Assembly (NCBI RefSeq): GCF_000155595.1
Contig: NZ_DS989906.1
Location: 124,943 to 188,942, forward strand
Length of the DNA stretch: 64,000 nucleotides
Origin: Synechococcus sp. PCC 7335
GTDB taxonomy: Bacteria > Cyanobacteriota > Cyanobacteriia > Phormidesmidales > Phormidesmidaceae
Reading direction: 5' to 3'
The notes under the pieces are model-generated. The model made no database searches and had not been told where the DNA came from. It was given only the letters and a program-made list of their open reading frames with translations. Positions 26,758-34,235 of the stretch are shown piece after piece (position 1 is the first letter of the stretch; each line of letters begins with the position of its first letter). Both the position numbers and the translations under genes were made by a program.

Positions 26758-27722
26758 TGTCAGGACTGAGTAGCCAAAAAGGGGCTCAGCAAACTGATAG
26801 GGTAAGTGCGATCAGCTCATTTCCCCGCCGCCTGATGGATTGCCCGCATTGCCAATCGCCCCGCGTCTCTCTGCTCCAGCGAAAAACCAATCTGGGCTAT
26901 GACATGTTCCGCTGCAAGCGCTGTCGCCGGACTTTCAACGAGCGCACGGGCACACCGTTTAATTTTATCGAAGTCCCTACCGACATTATCTTTCAAGTGT
27001 TGCTTTGTCGTGTCCGTTACAAGCTCAGCTACCGGGATGTTGCCGAATTCTTCTTACTCCGAGGTTTCCAGTTCACCCATGAAACTGTGAGAGATTGGGA
27101 AGCAAGATTCCTCCCTCATTTTACGGAACAGATTCGGACGAAACGGAAAGGTAAAGTCGGCAACGTCTGGTTGATCGATGAAACATTCATCCGAGTAAAA
27201 GGTGTGTGGTGCTACCTTTATCGGGGCATCGATGAGGATGGCAATCTGATGGATGTCCGTCTTAGCAAAACTCGCGATATGGTTGGGACGAAAGCCTTCT
27301 TCGCTCAGGCGCTCGGTCTTCACGAGGACGCCCCTGAGAAGATCGCTACTGATGGCCTAGCGTCTTATCCACGAGCAATTAAGGAAGAACTGGGCAAGAA
27401 TGTTGAGCATGAAGTTCGCCCCTGCACCGCCAATCCAGTCGAACAAAGTCATCGGCGCATCAAACACCGCTATTATCCGACACTTGGATTTGGAGAGTTT
27501 GAAGCAGCTCAAAGATTCTGTCGAGCGGTGGACGAAGTAGGCAACTTTTTGAGGCCACGAACTCGAATGGCAGAATTCGTCTGTCCAGATGATCTCAGAC
27601 AGAAATTTATGCAAGGGGTCGGGGAATTGGAAACCTTATTCAAGGCCGCTTAAGCTGAGATAGCGACAGGGAGCGATCGCGTTGCTAGAGATTCAACGTA
27701 ATTTGGCTACTGACTTCTGACA
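26758..27722 (+). mobile_element. IS6-like insertion sequence with zinc-ribbon transposase
   Basis: A 965-bp element. Its ends are TGTCAGGACTGAGTAGCCAA and, inverted at the right, TGTCAGAAGTCAGTAGCCAA. It holds one complete transposase gene. The flanks GCCTTAAG and GTTTCATC do not match, so no duplication remains. It truncates the IS4 copy on the left and a parA-like C-terminal remnant on the right. Confidence 0.9.
26835..27653 (+). CDS. IS6-like DDE transposase with zinc ribbon
   Basis: From the ATG at 26835 the product is 272 residues, the same length as the copy at 33086. An N-terminal CPHC...CKRC zinc ribbon precedes an HTH region (LSYRDVAEFFLLRGF). The DDE core shows WLIDETFIRV, ATDGLASYP and VEQSHRRIKHRYY with LGFGEF. 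The frame open from 26757 lies inside the terminal repeat and is not the start. Confidence 0.93.
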   Translation: MDCPHCQSPRVSLLQRKTNLGYDMFRCKRCRRTFNERTGTPFNFIEVPTDIIFQVLLCRVRYKLSYRDVAEFFLLRGFQFTHETVRDWEARFLPHFTEQIRTKRKGKVGNVWLIDETFIRVKGVWCYLYRGIDEDGNLMDVRLSKTRDMVGTKAFFAQALGLHEDAPEKIATDGLASYPRAIKEELGKNVEHEVRPCTANPVEQSHRRIKHRYYPTLGFGEFEAAQRFCRAVDEVGNFLRPRTRMAEFVCPDDLRQKFMQGVGELETLFKAA

Positions 27723-27723
27723 G

Positions 27724-27786
27724 TTTCATCCTAGTAACCGAATTTACAAAAAGATTGCGAACACTATAGCTGAGGAGATGCAGTAG
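27724..27786 (+). pseudogene. parA-like C-terminal remnant
   Basis: Twenty codons (FHPSNRIYKKIANTIAEEMQ) end with a stop five bases before the parB start. The AxxIAEEM-type final helix and its place directly before parB fit the tail of a ParA/Soj-type partition ATPase. The rest is cut off by the IS element at 27722. A parA N-terminus survives at 32875-33017. The call rests on position and weak similarity. Confidence 0.45.
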
Positions 27787-27790
27787 AGAC

Positions 27791-28774
27791 ATGGCACGAA
27801 TGAGCAAACGACCCATGACAGCAATGTTTGGAGGAGCAGTGTCTGCCCAAGAAGGTGAGACAATTACCCAGCTAAAAGAAGAAATTGAAAGCTTAAAGTC
27901 TTTATCGGAGCAATCTTTCAAACTACCAGTAGACGATATACAGCCACTTCAACTACCTGGAAAACTGAAGCAGCCAAGGCTTTACTTCGATCCCCAGAAA
28001 ATGGAGAGGCTCAAGCAATCTATCCAAAAGCATGGTGTACTAGAACCTATTTTGGTAAGACCGAGTGCTAAGGGTCGTTACGAAATTATCAGTGGTGAAA
28101 GACGCTGGCGTAGCTGCCGTGCTCTGGAGATGGAAGATATCCCAGCCATTGTGCGGGATATGAGCGATGCGATCGCTCTCGAAGCGGCATTAATTGCTCA
28201 CCTACTTAACGAGGAAATCACTCCTGTTGAGCAAACGGAGAGCATCCTTAATCTGCTTTCACTTCACCTGAACATGCCTATTGAAGAAGTAAAAGCCAAT
28301 CTCCATCGAACAAAAAACGTGAGTGCTTCAGTCTCGAATAAGGAAGGATTTGAAGAAGATGCTCTCAGGGTTGTAACCGAAACGCTTAAAGAATTTGGGA
28401 TGAAGCTTTCTAGCTTTGTCTCTAACCGGCTACCCATGCTTAACTTATCCCCTGAGATATTGGATGCTGTACGGGAAGGTAAGCTCTCACCTACGAACGC
28501 TGTACTTCTAAACAGGCAACCTTCTAAAATGCATGCAGAGCTTATTGAAGATGCTGCCGGCCTCACTAAGCAAGACTGTATGGCACTAGTCAGAGATCTA
28601 GAGAAAGAAAGAGCACAGAAACAGCCATCATCACCGTCGCCAATTTCTGATAGAGTCTTTGCTCGTATCAAGGCGGTTAGAAAAAAGAAGTCATTATTAC
28701 AACTAGAACAAGCACAAAAGAAGCTCGAAGAGATTGATCGGCTCCTACAGGAAATAGAATCACTCAGTCCTTGA
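27791..28774 (+). CDS. parB: ParB/RepB/Spo0J-type partition protein
   Basis: A 327-residue centromere-binding protein. The ParB/Srx-like N-terminal domain runs from about residue 60: FDPQKMERLKQSIQKHGVLEPILVRP, then ISGERRWRSCRAL with the conserved GERR box, and LIAHLLNEEITPVEQ. A helical, HTH-bearing region follows (IEEVKANLHR; AVREGKLSPTNAVLLN), and the tail is coiled-coil (LLQLEQAQKKLEEIDRLLQEIESL). Such proteins bind parS sites, hydrolyse CTP and use ParA for plasmid segregation. Its parA is broken, so the present partition system is probably defective unless another ParA acts. Alternative starts are ATG 27791 and 27800. Confidence 0.93.
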   Translation: MARMSKRPMTAMFGGAVSAQEGETITQLKEEIESLKSLSEQSFKLPVDDIQPLQLPGKLKQPRLYFDPQKMERLKQSIQKHGVLEPILVRPSAKGRYEIISGERRWRSCRALEMEDIPAIVRDMSDAIALEAALIAHLLNEEITPVEQTESILNLLSLHLNMPIEEVKANLHRTKNVSASVSNKEGFEEDALRVVTETLKEFGMKLSSFVSNRLPMLNLSPEILDAVREGKLSPTNAVLLNRQPSKMHAELIEDAAGLTKQDCMALVRDLEKERAQKQPSSPSPISDRVFARIKAVRKKKSLLQLEQAQKKLEEIDRLLQEIESLSP

Positions 28775-29506
28775 GCAGACCACAATTCTAGACTTGTAGT
28801 CAAGTACATTTGTACGCATCAGGCCATTTCAATAGAAAGAAAGGGGGTGGTTCGCATATGTATAGAACCGGAACAATTTTGGCCTTTAAGCTCAAAAGCC
28901 TGACCCTGAAAGGGTTTTAAGCTTAAGCATTTGTACTCGGTCTTGGTGGGCTTTATTCAGAAGAAAAGCTTGAAAGCATTGAAAACTCGTTAGGCATAGA
29001 GCGTCAAAAGTCCTTATAGGCCAAAATTTCTCCATGTCTATACAAAGGCCACATCTGTAAGCGAGTTGGCATGAGCCGTGCTAGCTATTACCGACTTGTT
29101 GGAGGGTTGCAAGCGTAGCTGTCATAAAGTGCACTAAGTACTAAGGCGAAGCCTGAAACGTCGAGGACTCGTTAAAAATTTGGCTAAAATCTAGGTTCCT
29201 CCTGAAAATTAAGTACAAATAAACCACTCTAAAAACCTTGTGCATCAGTACTTTCGAGCTTATTTAACTGATTCGAAAATACGCTTGTACTAAGCCTGAT
29301 TGAGATTTTGACTCAACATCTCTATGTGTTGGTTTGCTCGTAAAAAGAGTTGTGTTGTGATTTACTACTTCAGTAATAAACTTTTTTCTCAAGGGTAAAC
29401 AGGAAACTCATGCTATGTGAGAGCTTCCTAAAAAGTGACATCTATTATCTATTGGTCAGAATAGTGATAAAGGGAAAAATATCTTATAAAAGCGAGGAAT
29501 TAGGAA
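28775..29506. other. gene-poor region with resolvase scar
   Basis: No complete gene is visible in these 732 bases. A weak hairpin (TTTAAGCT/AAGCTTAA arms around 28888-28923) may terminate parB. The resolvase remnant at 29050 and, near 29440-29500, the leader of the metalloprotease gene are the only other recognisable parts. Confidence 0.5.
29050..29118 (+). pseudogene. serine resolvase C-terminal scar
   Basis: The frame reads HICKRVGMSRASYYRLVGG and stops at 29116-29118. This is the end of the HTH of a resolvase/invertase, the same segment as in the fragment at 3357-3484 (ICEQVGCSRSTYYRQV). The rest of the gene is gone. Confidence 0.5.
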
Positions 29507-30316
29507 ATGGAAAAATCTAGTATAGATACTTCTTTGATAGCTGATGGAACGCAATCTCAATTGATTCAATTTCGACAGTCGAAAGGTGCACTGCCTGATA
29601 TAGAATCGACAACTCATATCTATGGGTCTAACTCTAGCGTAATGTGCGATACCGATGCTCGTGGTCATGCTAAGCCGAAAAGTAGTAGAAGAAATCTAAT
29701 AGAGGCAGTCCTAGATGCTTCCGAAGGTGTCATACGATTATGGGCACCAAATACAATATTGAGATGGAAATTTCAGGAGCGTTCTATAGCCCTTCTAGAG
29801 GATCCTGAAGCCGCTAAGCTTGCCATAAAGGAGCTTTTAGCGCAAGCCCTTTTAGCTTGGGGCGACGCAGCTCCTGTCAAATTCACACAAAGAGAAGATG
29901 CGTGGGATTTTGAGATAGAAGTAAGAGAATCTGATAAATGTCGTCGAACTCAGAATCAGGAGAAAGCTTGTGTTTTAGCAAGTGCTTTCTTCCCTGATGC
30001 TGGCCGCCATGAATTGGTTATTTACCCAAAGATGTTTACTCAGAGCAGAGAAGAGCAAATAGATACACTTATTCATGAGCTTGGGCATATTTTTGGGCTG
30101 CGACACTTCTTCGCCAATGTTAGAGAAACAGCATTTGCAAGTGAAATATTCGGAACACATGACTCATTTAGCATTATGAATTATGGTGACGAAAGCCGCT
30201 TGACCGAAGCTGATAAGGCTGACTTAAAAAAACTGTACCAAATGGTTTGGAGTGGTGAGCTCTCAGAAATTAATGGTACTCGTATCGAACTCGTTAAACC
30301 TTCGCACGCTTTGTAG
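29507..30316 (+). CDS. metzincin-type zinc metalloprotease
   Basis: A 269-residue protein with a complete metzincin site: HELGHIFGLRH at residues 190-200 (His190, Glu191, His194, His200) and a Met-turn at Met224 in SIMNYG. The order and spacing match matrixin/serralysin-like M10 or related M12 peptidases. There is no signal peptide and no RTX tail, so the enzyme is either cytoplasmic or exported by an unrecognised route. Residues 1-90 have no known domain and may be a pro-region containing one Cys (MCDTD). AGGAAAT lies just before the ATG. It converges with the deiminase-like gene at a 60-bp palindrome. Confidence 0.88.
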   Translation: MEKSSIDTSLIADGTQSQLIQFRQSKGALPDIESTTHIYGSNSSVMCDTDARGHAKPKSSRRNLIEAVLDASEGVIRLWAPNTILRWKFQERSIALLEDPEAAKLAIKELLAQALLAWGDAAPVKFTQREDAWDFEIEVRESDKCRRTQNQEKACVLASAFFPDAGRHELVIYPKMFTQSREEQIDTLIHELGHIFGLRHFFANVRETAFASEIFGTHDSFSIMNYGDESRLTEADKADLKKLYQMVWSGELSEINGTRIELVKPSHAL

Positions 30317-30333
30317 GAAAATTTTTAGTTGTA

Positions 30334-30393
30334 TTCAAATATCCCGTGCTTTAACTCAGCTTATAAGCTGAGTTAAAGCACGGGATATTTGAA
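30334..30393. terminator. 60-bp perfect palindrome, bidirectional terminator candidate
   Basis: All 60 bases pair: TTCAAATATCCCGTGC reads into a TTATAA centre and back. It begins 18 bases after the metalloprotease stop and lies 167 bases beyond the end of the opposing deiminase-like gene. The A/T-rich flanks give U-tract-like tails on both strands. A cruciform or protein-binding role is also possible. Confidence 0.65.
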
Positions 30394-30428
30394 ATCGCGA
30401 GAAACAAGGACACACGAAAACCGTATAT

Positions 30429-30623
30429 ATGGTCTTGGAAAACCCTGAAATATTTATAGAATTGAACCAATTGGGGACGGGCATAGCGGCTTTCATCGTG
30501 TCCGACTTAAGCAGTGCAAGAAATGCAGACACTGCTATTTCCGATACGTTTAGGAAAACTCATCCTCGCTGCAAATACTTGGTGATGCAGTGTGCAGCCC
30601 CTAAATTTGCGGCAAATGGATGA
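30429..30623 (+). CDS. possible small ORF, doubtful
   Basis: A 64-codon frame starting ATG at 30429 and overlapping the 3' end of the deiminase gene on the opposite strand by 64 bases. The first 45 residues (VLENPEIFIELNQLGTG...) look protein-like, but no ribosome-binding site or family is visible. Confidence 0.2.
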   Translation: MVLENPEIFIELNQLGTGIAAFIVSDLSSARNADTAISDTFRKTHPRCKYLVMQCAAPKFAANG

Positions 30624-31912
30624 AAATCAGGCAGTTGCCGTACTTCATAGCCTAGAGATTCCCAAATTTCTTTGTTTTTTTCATCTGTTACTGAAAAATC
30701 TGCCCAGAAACCGTGGGCATATGTAGGAATCCAGACAATTTTAGGGGAGTCTTGTAGTAGTACGTTGTTTGATGTTGCAAAGTACCAATACCTAGTTTTA
30801 TTGGCATCATCATCATCATAAGCCATTGGCATTGGGTTTCGAATTACTTCAAACCCTAGCTGCTTTAGTTGTCTTGAAATATCGTCAAAGACTGGCTGCA
30901 TGGCCCCTTCAGGCAAAGGTTTATCGAGTAGTTCATATGCAGATTTTGGATCAGCTACTAAAACTCTATACTTGCCGTTTTCATTCCGGCCTGCAAGGCT
31001 AATAAACATATCAATATGGAATAGCGGCTGAACTGTTCCCTCACCATTTCCAAAAAACAATACTTCTGTCCACATCTCTTCTCCTATAAGAATTGGACGA
31101 GTTTGTGTTGACGGGACAGGGACTCGAGAACCCAAAACGATAAGACGCCGATCTTTGTCTAGTTTTTCGCCATAAACTCTCTTTACTGCCTCTCTTTCGG
31201 ATTCACCTTCCTTTTGTTGTATAAATCCAAGGTCTATTGAATTTGAGGGATAATCTGCACCAATCATCCAGAAGTCATCACCGATGAGAATATTTCCACC
31301 CTGGAAATAAAGTTTTACCTGTGTTGATTCTATATCTGTCTTAACTGAAACTTTGTCGGCGATATAGGCATCATCGGCTCTTCGGAAACTTGCTGGCTCA
31401 ACAAAGTATTTTTCCTTGTCGTTCAGATCATTGCAGATACAATATGCATCTTCGGCCCATACAGTGAACCTGATATCTCTAGATACCGTAATAATCTCAA
31501 AATTATCCACCAACCCAAATTCATTCAACCATTTCTTTAAAGTGTTCTCGGCCACTTCGTGGGTCAGTATAGTGCGGACTGTTTTGGATGGGATGGTACG
31601 AAGAATAGCTCGAAAAACATCAGCATATTTTTTGATGACTAAACTTTCTGAAGGTGCATAGATGTTTTCAGGATTATATGGATCGTTTTTTGGGAAAAAT
31701 ACCCAGTCAGGAATAGTAAACAATAGTCTCTCAAGACTGCCATGCAAACTAGAGACCAAAGAAGGATTTTCAAGACTGGCTATGATCTCTGATTCCAATA
31801 TTGAGAAAAGATTGCCACGTGACCTAAAAGCCTCTAAAGTTGCAGTATTATCTTGTTCAGTTCTTGGTTGAACAAACCTTGAATTAACGTATCCATTAGC
31901 AAGGCGCTGCAT
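30560..31912 (-). CDS. guanidine-modifying enzyme (PAD/agmatine-deiminase-like)
   Basis: A 450-residue protein with the ordered motifs of the guanidino-group-modifying superfamily: WAED at 152-155, QGGN at 204-207, FHID with His299, and a C-terminal nucleophile Cys442 in LGAAHC. Members hydrolyse or transfer the guanidino carbon of arginine or its derivatives (agmatine deiminase, bacterial peptidyl-arginine deiminase, arginine deiminase, amidinotransferase). The sequence best fits the PAD_porph/AgDI branch, but the ~130-residue N-terminal helical part is longer than in agmatine deiminases, and the substrate cannot be read from the sequence. No signal peptide is visible. It converges with a metzincin protease; a joint action on proteins is speculation. 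Confidence 0.8.
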   Translation of the reverse strand: MQRLANGYVNSRFVQPRTEQDNTATLEAFRSRGNLFSILESEIIASLENPSLVSSLHGSLERLLFTIPDWVFFPKNDPYNPENIYAPSESLVIKKYADVFRAILRTIPSKTVRTILTHEVAENTLKKWLNEFGLVDNFEIITVSRDIRFTVWAEDAYCICNDLNDKEKYFVEPASFRRADDAYIADKVSVKTDIESTQVKLYFQGGNILIGDDFWMIGADYPSNSIDLGFIQQKEGESEREAVKRVYGEKLDKDRRLIVLGSRVPVPSTQTRPILIGEEMWTEVLFFGNGEGTVQPLFHIDMFISLAGRNENGKYRVLVADPKSAYELLDKPLPEGAMQPVFDDISRQLKQLGFEVIRNPMPMAYDDDDANKTRYWYFATSNNVLLQDSPKIVWIPTYAHGFWADFSVTDEKNKEIWESLGYEVRQLPDFHPFAANLGAAHCITKYLQRG

Positions 31913-32326
31913 AATTATTATTTTCCTTTTTAATATAAGTTAAACAGAACTGATAATAAAGTAAGTCGATATACGACAGAAAACTAATAAATTTCAGGAA
32001 TTGCATGAAAACGTTAACTGAAGACTGAAATTATTTGACTAGCCGGAGCATGCACGCAAAAGTTATGATTTTGGCCTGTCAAGAAACTTAGAATGGACCA
32101 CTGAACTTTCTTTTTATTTTTGGATGAGTTTCTTAATAATCCTCGGGGCCTAATTTGAAGAAAAGCCCCAGTATAAAGAAAACGGTCGTTAATTTTATGG
32201 TACTTATGTACTTCTTGGAGAGTTGCTTTAATGCCGCCAAGTCGAGCCTTGACGTTATGTGATCGCACCTTCATTCGATAAAGCGGTAATCTTGAGCCAG
32301 AGCATAGGCAAACGAACAAGCAGGCG
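31913..32326. other. 414-bp stretch without a supported gene
   Basis: A 101-codon minus-strand frame (32014-32319) is present but lacks a ribosome-binding site and any recognisable motif. I see only the A/T-rich leader of the deiminase-like gene and nothing structured. Confidence 0.4.
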
Positions 32327-32563
32327 ATGAACTACGAAGTAGAGCGCTGGCATCGGCAAGACTGGCAAAAGGGAACGCGTTTCTACTCCTGCCAGCTATG
32401 TCAGAACTTATTTGGTGAGTGGATCGTGCTCCGTCGATGGGGGCGAGTTAGCGCCTTAAGCGGTCAAAGCTTAGAGCACGTCTGTCATACCTATGAAGAA
32501 GGTTTAGAAATAGTAGCCGCGATTGAAAAACGGCGGCGTCAGCGTGGTTATGCTGCCAGATAA
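32327..32563 (+). CDS. WGR-domain protein
   Basis: A 78-residue protein consisting almost only of a WGR domain: TRFYSCQLCQNLFGEW, RRWGRVSAL with the name-giving Trp-Gly-Arg, and a YEEGLEIVAAIEKRRRQRGY end. WGR domains bind nucleic acid ends in PARP-type proteins and occur as stand-alone small proteins in plasmids. Just upstream the sequence is purine-rich but has no perfect ribosome-binding site. It precedes two hairpins and the parA remnant. Confidence 0.85.
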   Translation: MNYEVERWHRQDWQKGTRFYSCQLCQNLFGEWIVLRRWGRVSALSGQSLEHVCHTYEEGLEIVAAIEKRRRQRGYAAR

Positions 32564-32617
32564 GTATTTGCCTTGCTTTCACGACTTAAGGCTGTGTCTT
32601 GAAACAATGAGAACCAA

Positions 32618-32689
32618 CTAGCTGTATGGATAGCAAACAGCTATCCATACAGCTAGAAACCAATATCCAGAAAATGGTTTCTGGATATT
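32618..32689. repeat. two adjacent perfect hairpins upstream of parA
   Basis: CTAGCTGTATGGATAG (32618-32633) pairs perfectly with 32641-32656 around a 7-base loop. AATATCCAGAAA (32662-32673) pairs perfectly with 32678-32689 around ATGG. They lie between the WGR gene and the parA remnant, so one may terminate WGR transcription and the pair could be a centromere-like or operator site. Confidence 0.65.
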
Positions 32690-32793
32690 CTCGATTTGGA
32701 GAGGCTGAAGCATAGGGTATTGATTTTGCCTAAAGCCTTTCATGTGGGCTGCTTAGAGTTCTTTTTCTGGACTTAAAACGATGAAACCATTTA

Positions 32794-32828
32794 CCAAAAA
32801 CCATTTTATTGTTTCCAAAAACCATTTT
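32794..32828. promoter_or_regulatory. paired CCAAAAACCATTTT repeats
   Basis: CCAAAAACCATTTT occurs at 32794-32807 and 32815-32828, 21 bases (two helical turns) apart and 46 bases before the parA start. An operator or iteron-like site for the partition system is plausible. Confidence 0.45.
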
Positions 32829-32874
32829 TTGGATTATCGTATATGCCATCAGTAAACTGCTAAAAGCGCTGCCT

Positions 32875-33017
32875 ATGAAATACGTCAGTTTCGTTTCTAA
32901 AAAAGGTGGTGTGGCAAAGAGTACAAGTGCTATTCACTTTGCTTACTGGCTAACCCAAGAGGGCTACCGTGTAGCACTGATTGATGATGATGCTAATCGG
33001 ACAGCACTGAAGGAATT
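32875..33017 (+). pseudogene. parA: parA-like ATPase, N-terminal fragment
   Basis: The frame starts MKYVSFVSKKGGVAKST: a deviant Walker A motif (KGGVAKST) of ParA/MinD-type ATPases. It continues through FAYWLTQEGYRVALIDDDANRTAL with the Walker A-prime aspartates. After about 47 residues it enters the IS end at 33018. The remaining ~150-200 residues are lost, apart from a possible tail before parB at 27724. The encoded fragment cannot dimerise or hydrolyse ATP. Confidence 0.85.
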
Positions 33018-33979
33018 TGTCAGGACTGAGTAGCCACAATTCACCTGCTCATCAGTAGTGTGATCGCACCTACCCCTATTTCTGTTTAGGAAGCTTGGAA
33101 CAGATCTTCCAATTCTTCAACTCCCTTCAGTAACTGCGCTCTGCGATCGTCAAGGCACACGAATTCTGCCATTCGGCTACGAGGCCTCAGGAAGTTGCCA
33201 ACTTCATCGACTGCTCTGCAAAATCTCTGCGCAGCCTCAAACTCACCGAACCCCAGGGTTGGATAATAGCGGTGTTTGATGCGCCGATGACTTTGTTCAA
33301 CTGGATTGGCTGTGCAGGGGCGGACTTCATGCTGAACTTTCTCACCTAAGTCTTCTTCAATCGCCCGTGGGTAAGATGCTAAGCCATCGGTCGCGACCTT
33401 GTCAGGAGCGTCCTCGTGCAGATCGATGGCTTGAGCAAAGAAGGCTTTGGTGCCAGCCATGTCGCGAGTTTTGCTAAGGCGAACGTCTACCAGATTGCCA
33501 TCTTCATCAATGCCTCGGTAGAGGTAGCACCACTGCCCACAGACTTTCACGTAAGTCTCGTCAATCATCCATAATTTGCCGACTTTGCCCTTTCGCTTTG
33601 TTCTAATCTGCTCTGTAAAATGAGGTAGGAAACGTTCCTCCCAATCCCTTGCAGTTTCGTGGGTAAACTGAAAGCCTCTAAGCAAAAAGAACTCAGCCAC
33701 ATCCCGATAGCTGAGCTTATAGCGGACGCGGCAGAGCAACACCTGGAAGATAATGTCTGTTGGGACTTCCACAAAATTAAATGGCGTATCTGTGCGCTGA
33801 TTGAACGTCCGGCGACAGCGTTTGCAGCGAAACATGGTATAGCCTAGATGGGTTTTGCGCTGGAGCTGCGAGATATGAGGCGAGTGGCAATGCGGACAAT
33901 CCATGAGGTAGAGGTAGAGCTGATCGCACCTAGCCTATCAGCTGGCCGAATCCTTTATTTTGGCTACTCAGGGCTGACA
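33018..33979 (-). mobile_element. IS6-like insertion sequence with zinc ribbon, second copy
   Basis: A 962-bp element with ends TGTCAGGACTGAGTAGCCA and, inverted, TGTCAGCCCTGAGTAGCCA. It is oriented opposite to the copy at 26758. The flanks AAGGAATT and GTATCCTC differ, so no target duplication is left. It truncates parA. Confidence 0.9.
33086..33904 (-). CDS. IS6-like DDE transposase with zinc ribbon
   Basis: A 272-residue protein nearly identical in layout to the one at 26835: a CPHC...CKRC ribbon, WMIDETYVKV, ATDGLASYP and VEQSHRRIKHRYY with LGFGEF. All three catalytic residues are present and the frame is intact. Confidence 0.93.
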   Translation of the reverse strand: MDCPHCHSPHISQLQRKTHLGYTMFRCKRCRRTFNQRTDTPFNFVEVPTDIIFQVLLCRVRYKLSYRDVAEFFLLRGFQFTHETARDWEERFLPHFTEQIRTKRKGKVGKLWMIDETYVKVCGQWCYLYRGIDEDGNLVDVRLSKTRDMAGTKAFFAQAIDLHEDAPDKVATDGLASYPRAIEEDLGEKVQHEVRPCTANPVEQSHRRIKHRYYPTLGFGEFEAAQRFCRAVDEVGNFLRPRSRMAEFVCLDDRRAQLLKGVEELEDLFQAS

Positions 33980-34235
33980 GTATCCTCCGAGCACCTGGAT
34001 GCCAATATCTTGACGATCATCAGGTGAGAGGCTGGCGGCAATAGAAAGAGCTGGACTCATGAGGGTGATCGTAGGGGAAGATGACGACCAAGTTTTAGAC
34101 GAGCTGATCACACCAAAGTGTCACCCTGTTTTTAACCATCCCCTAATTGATATTGACTATACCTTCAGTTTTCAGAATCTAGAATGTAGAATTTCTGTAG
34201 AAAATAGCTGGATCACTTTTACTGAATGAGGCAGT

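Noticed and set aside
29108-29124. 17-bp string TGCAAGCGTAGCTGTCA shared with 56031-56047
   Set aside because: Too short to define an element; both sites lie after transposon relics and may reflect a common IS tail, but no ends can be drawn.
28980-29180. Recurring GAAAACTCGT string (also at 25240 and 44247)
   Set aside because: Only 10 bases shared, no fixed context; could be chance in a 64-kb window.
32014-32319. 101-codon minus-strand frame upstream of the WGR gene
   Set aside because: No ribosome-binding site, no motif, unusual composition; it lies in an A/T-rich leader region. I treat it as chance.
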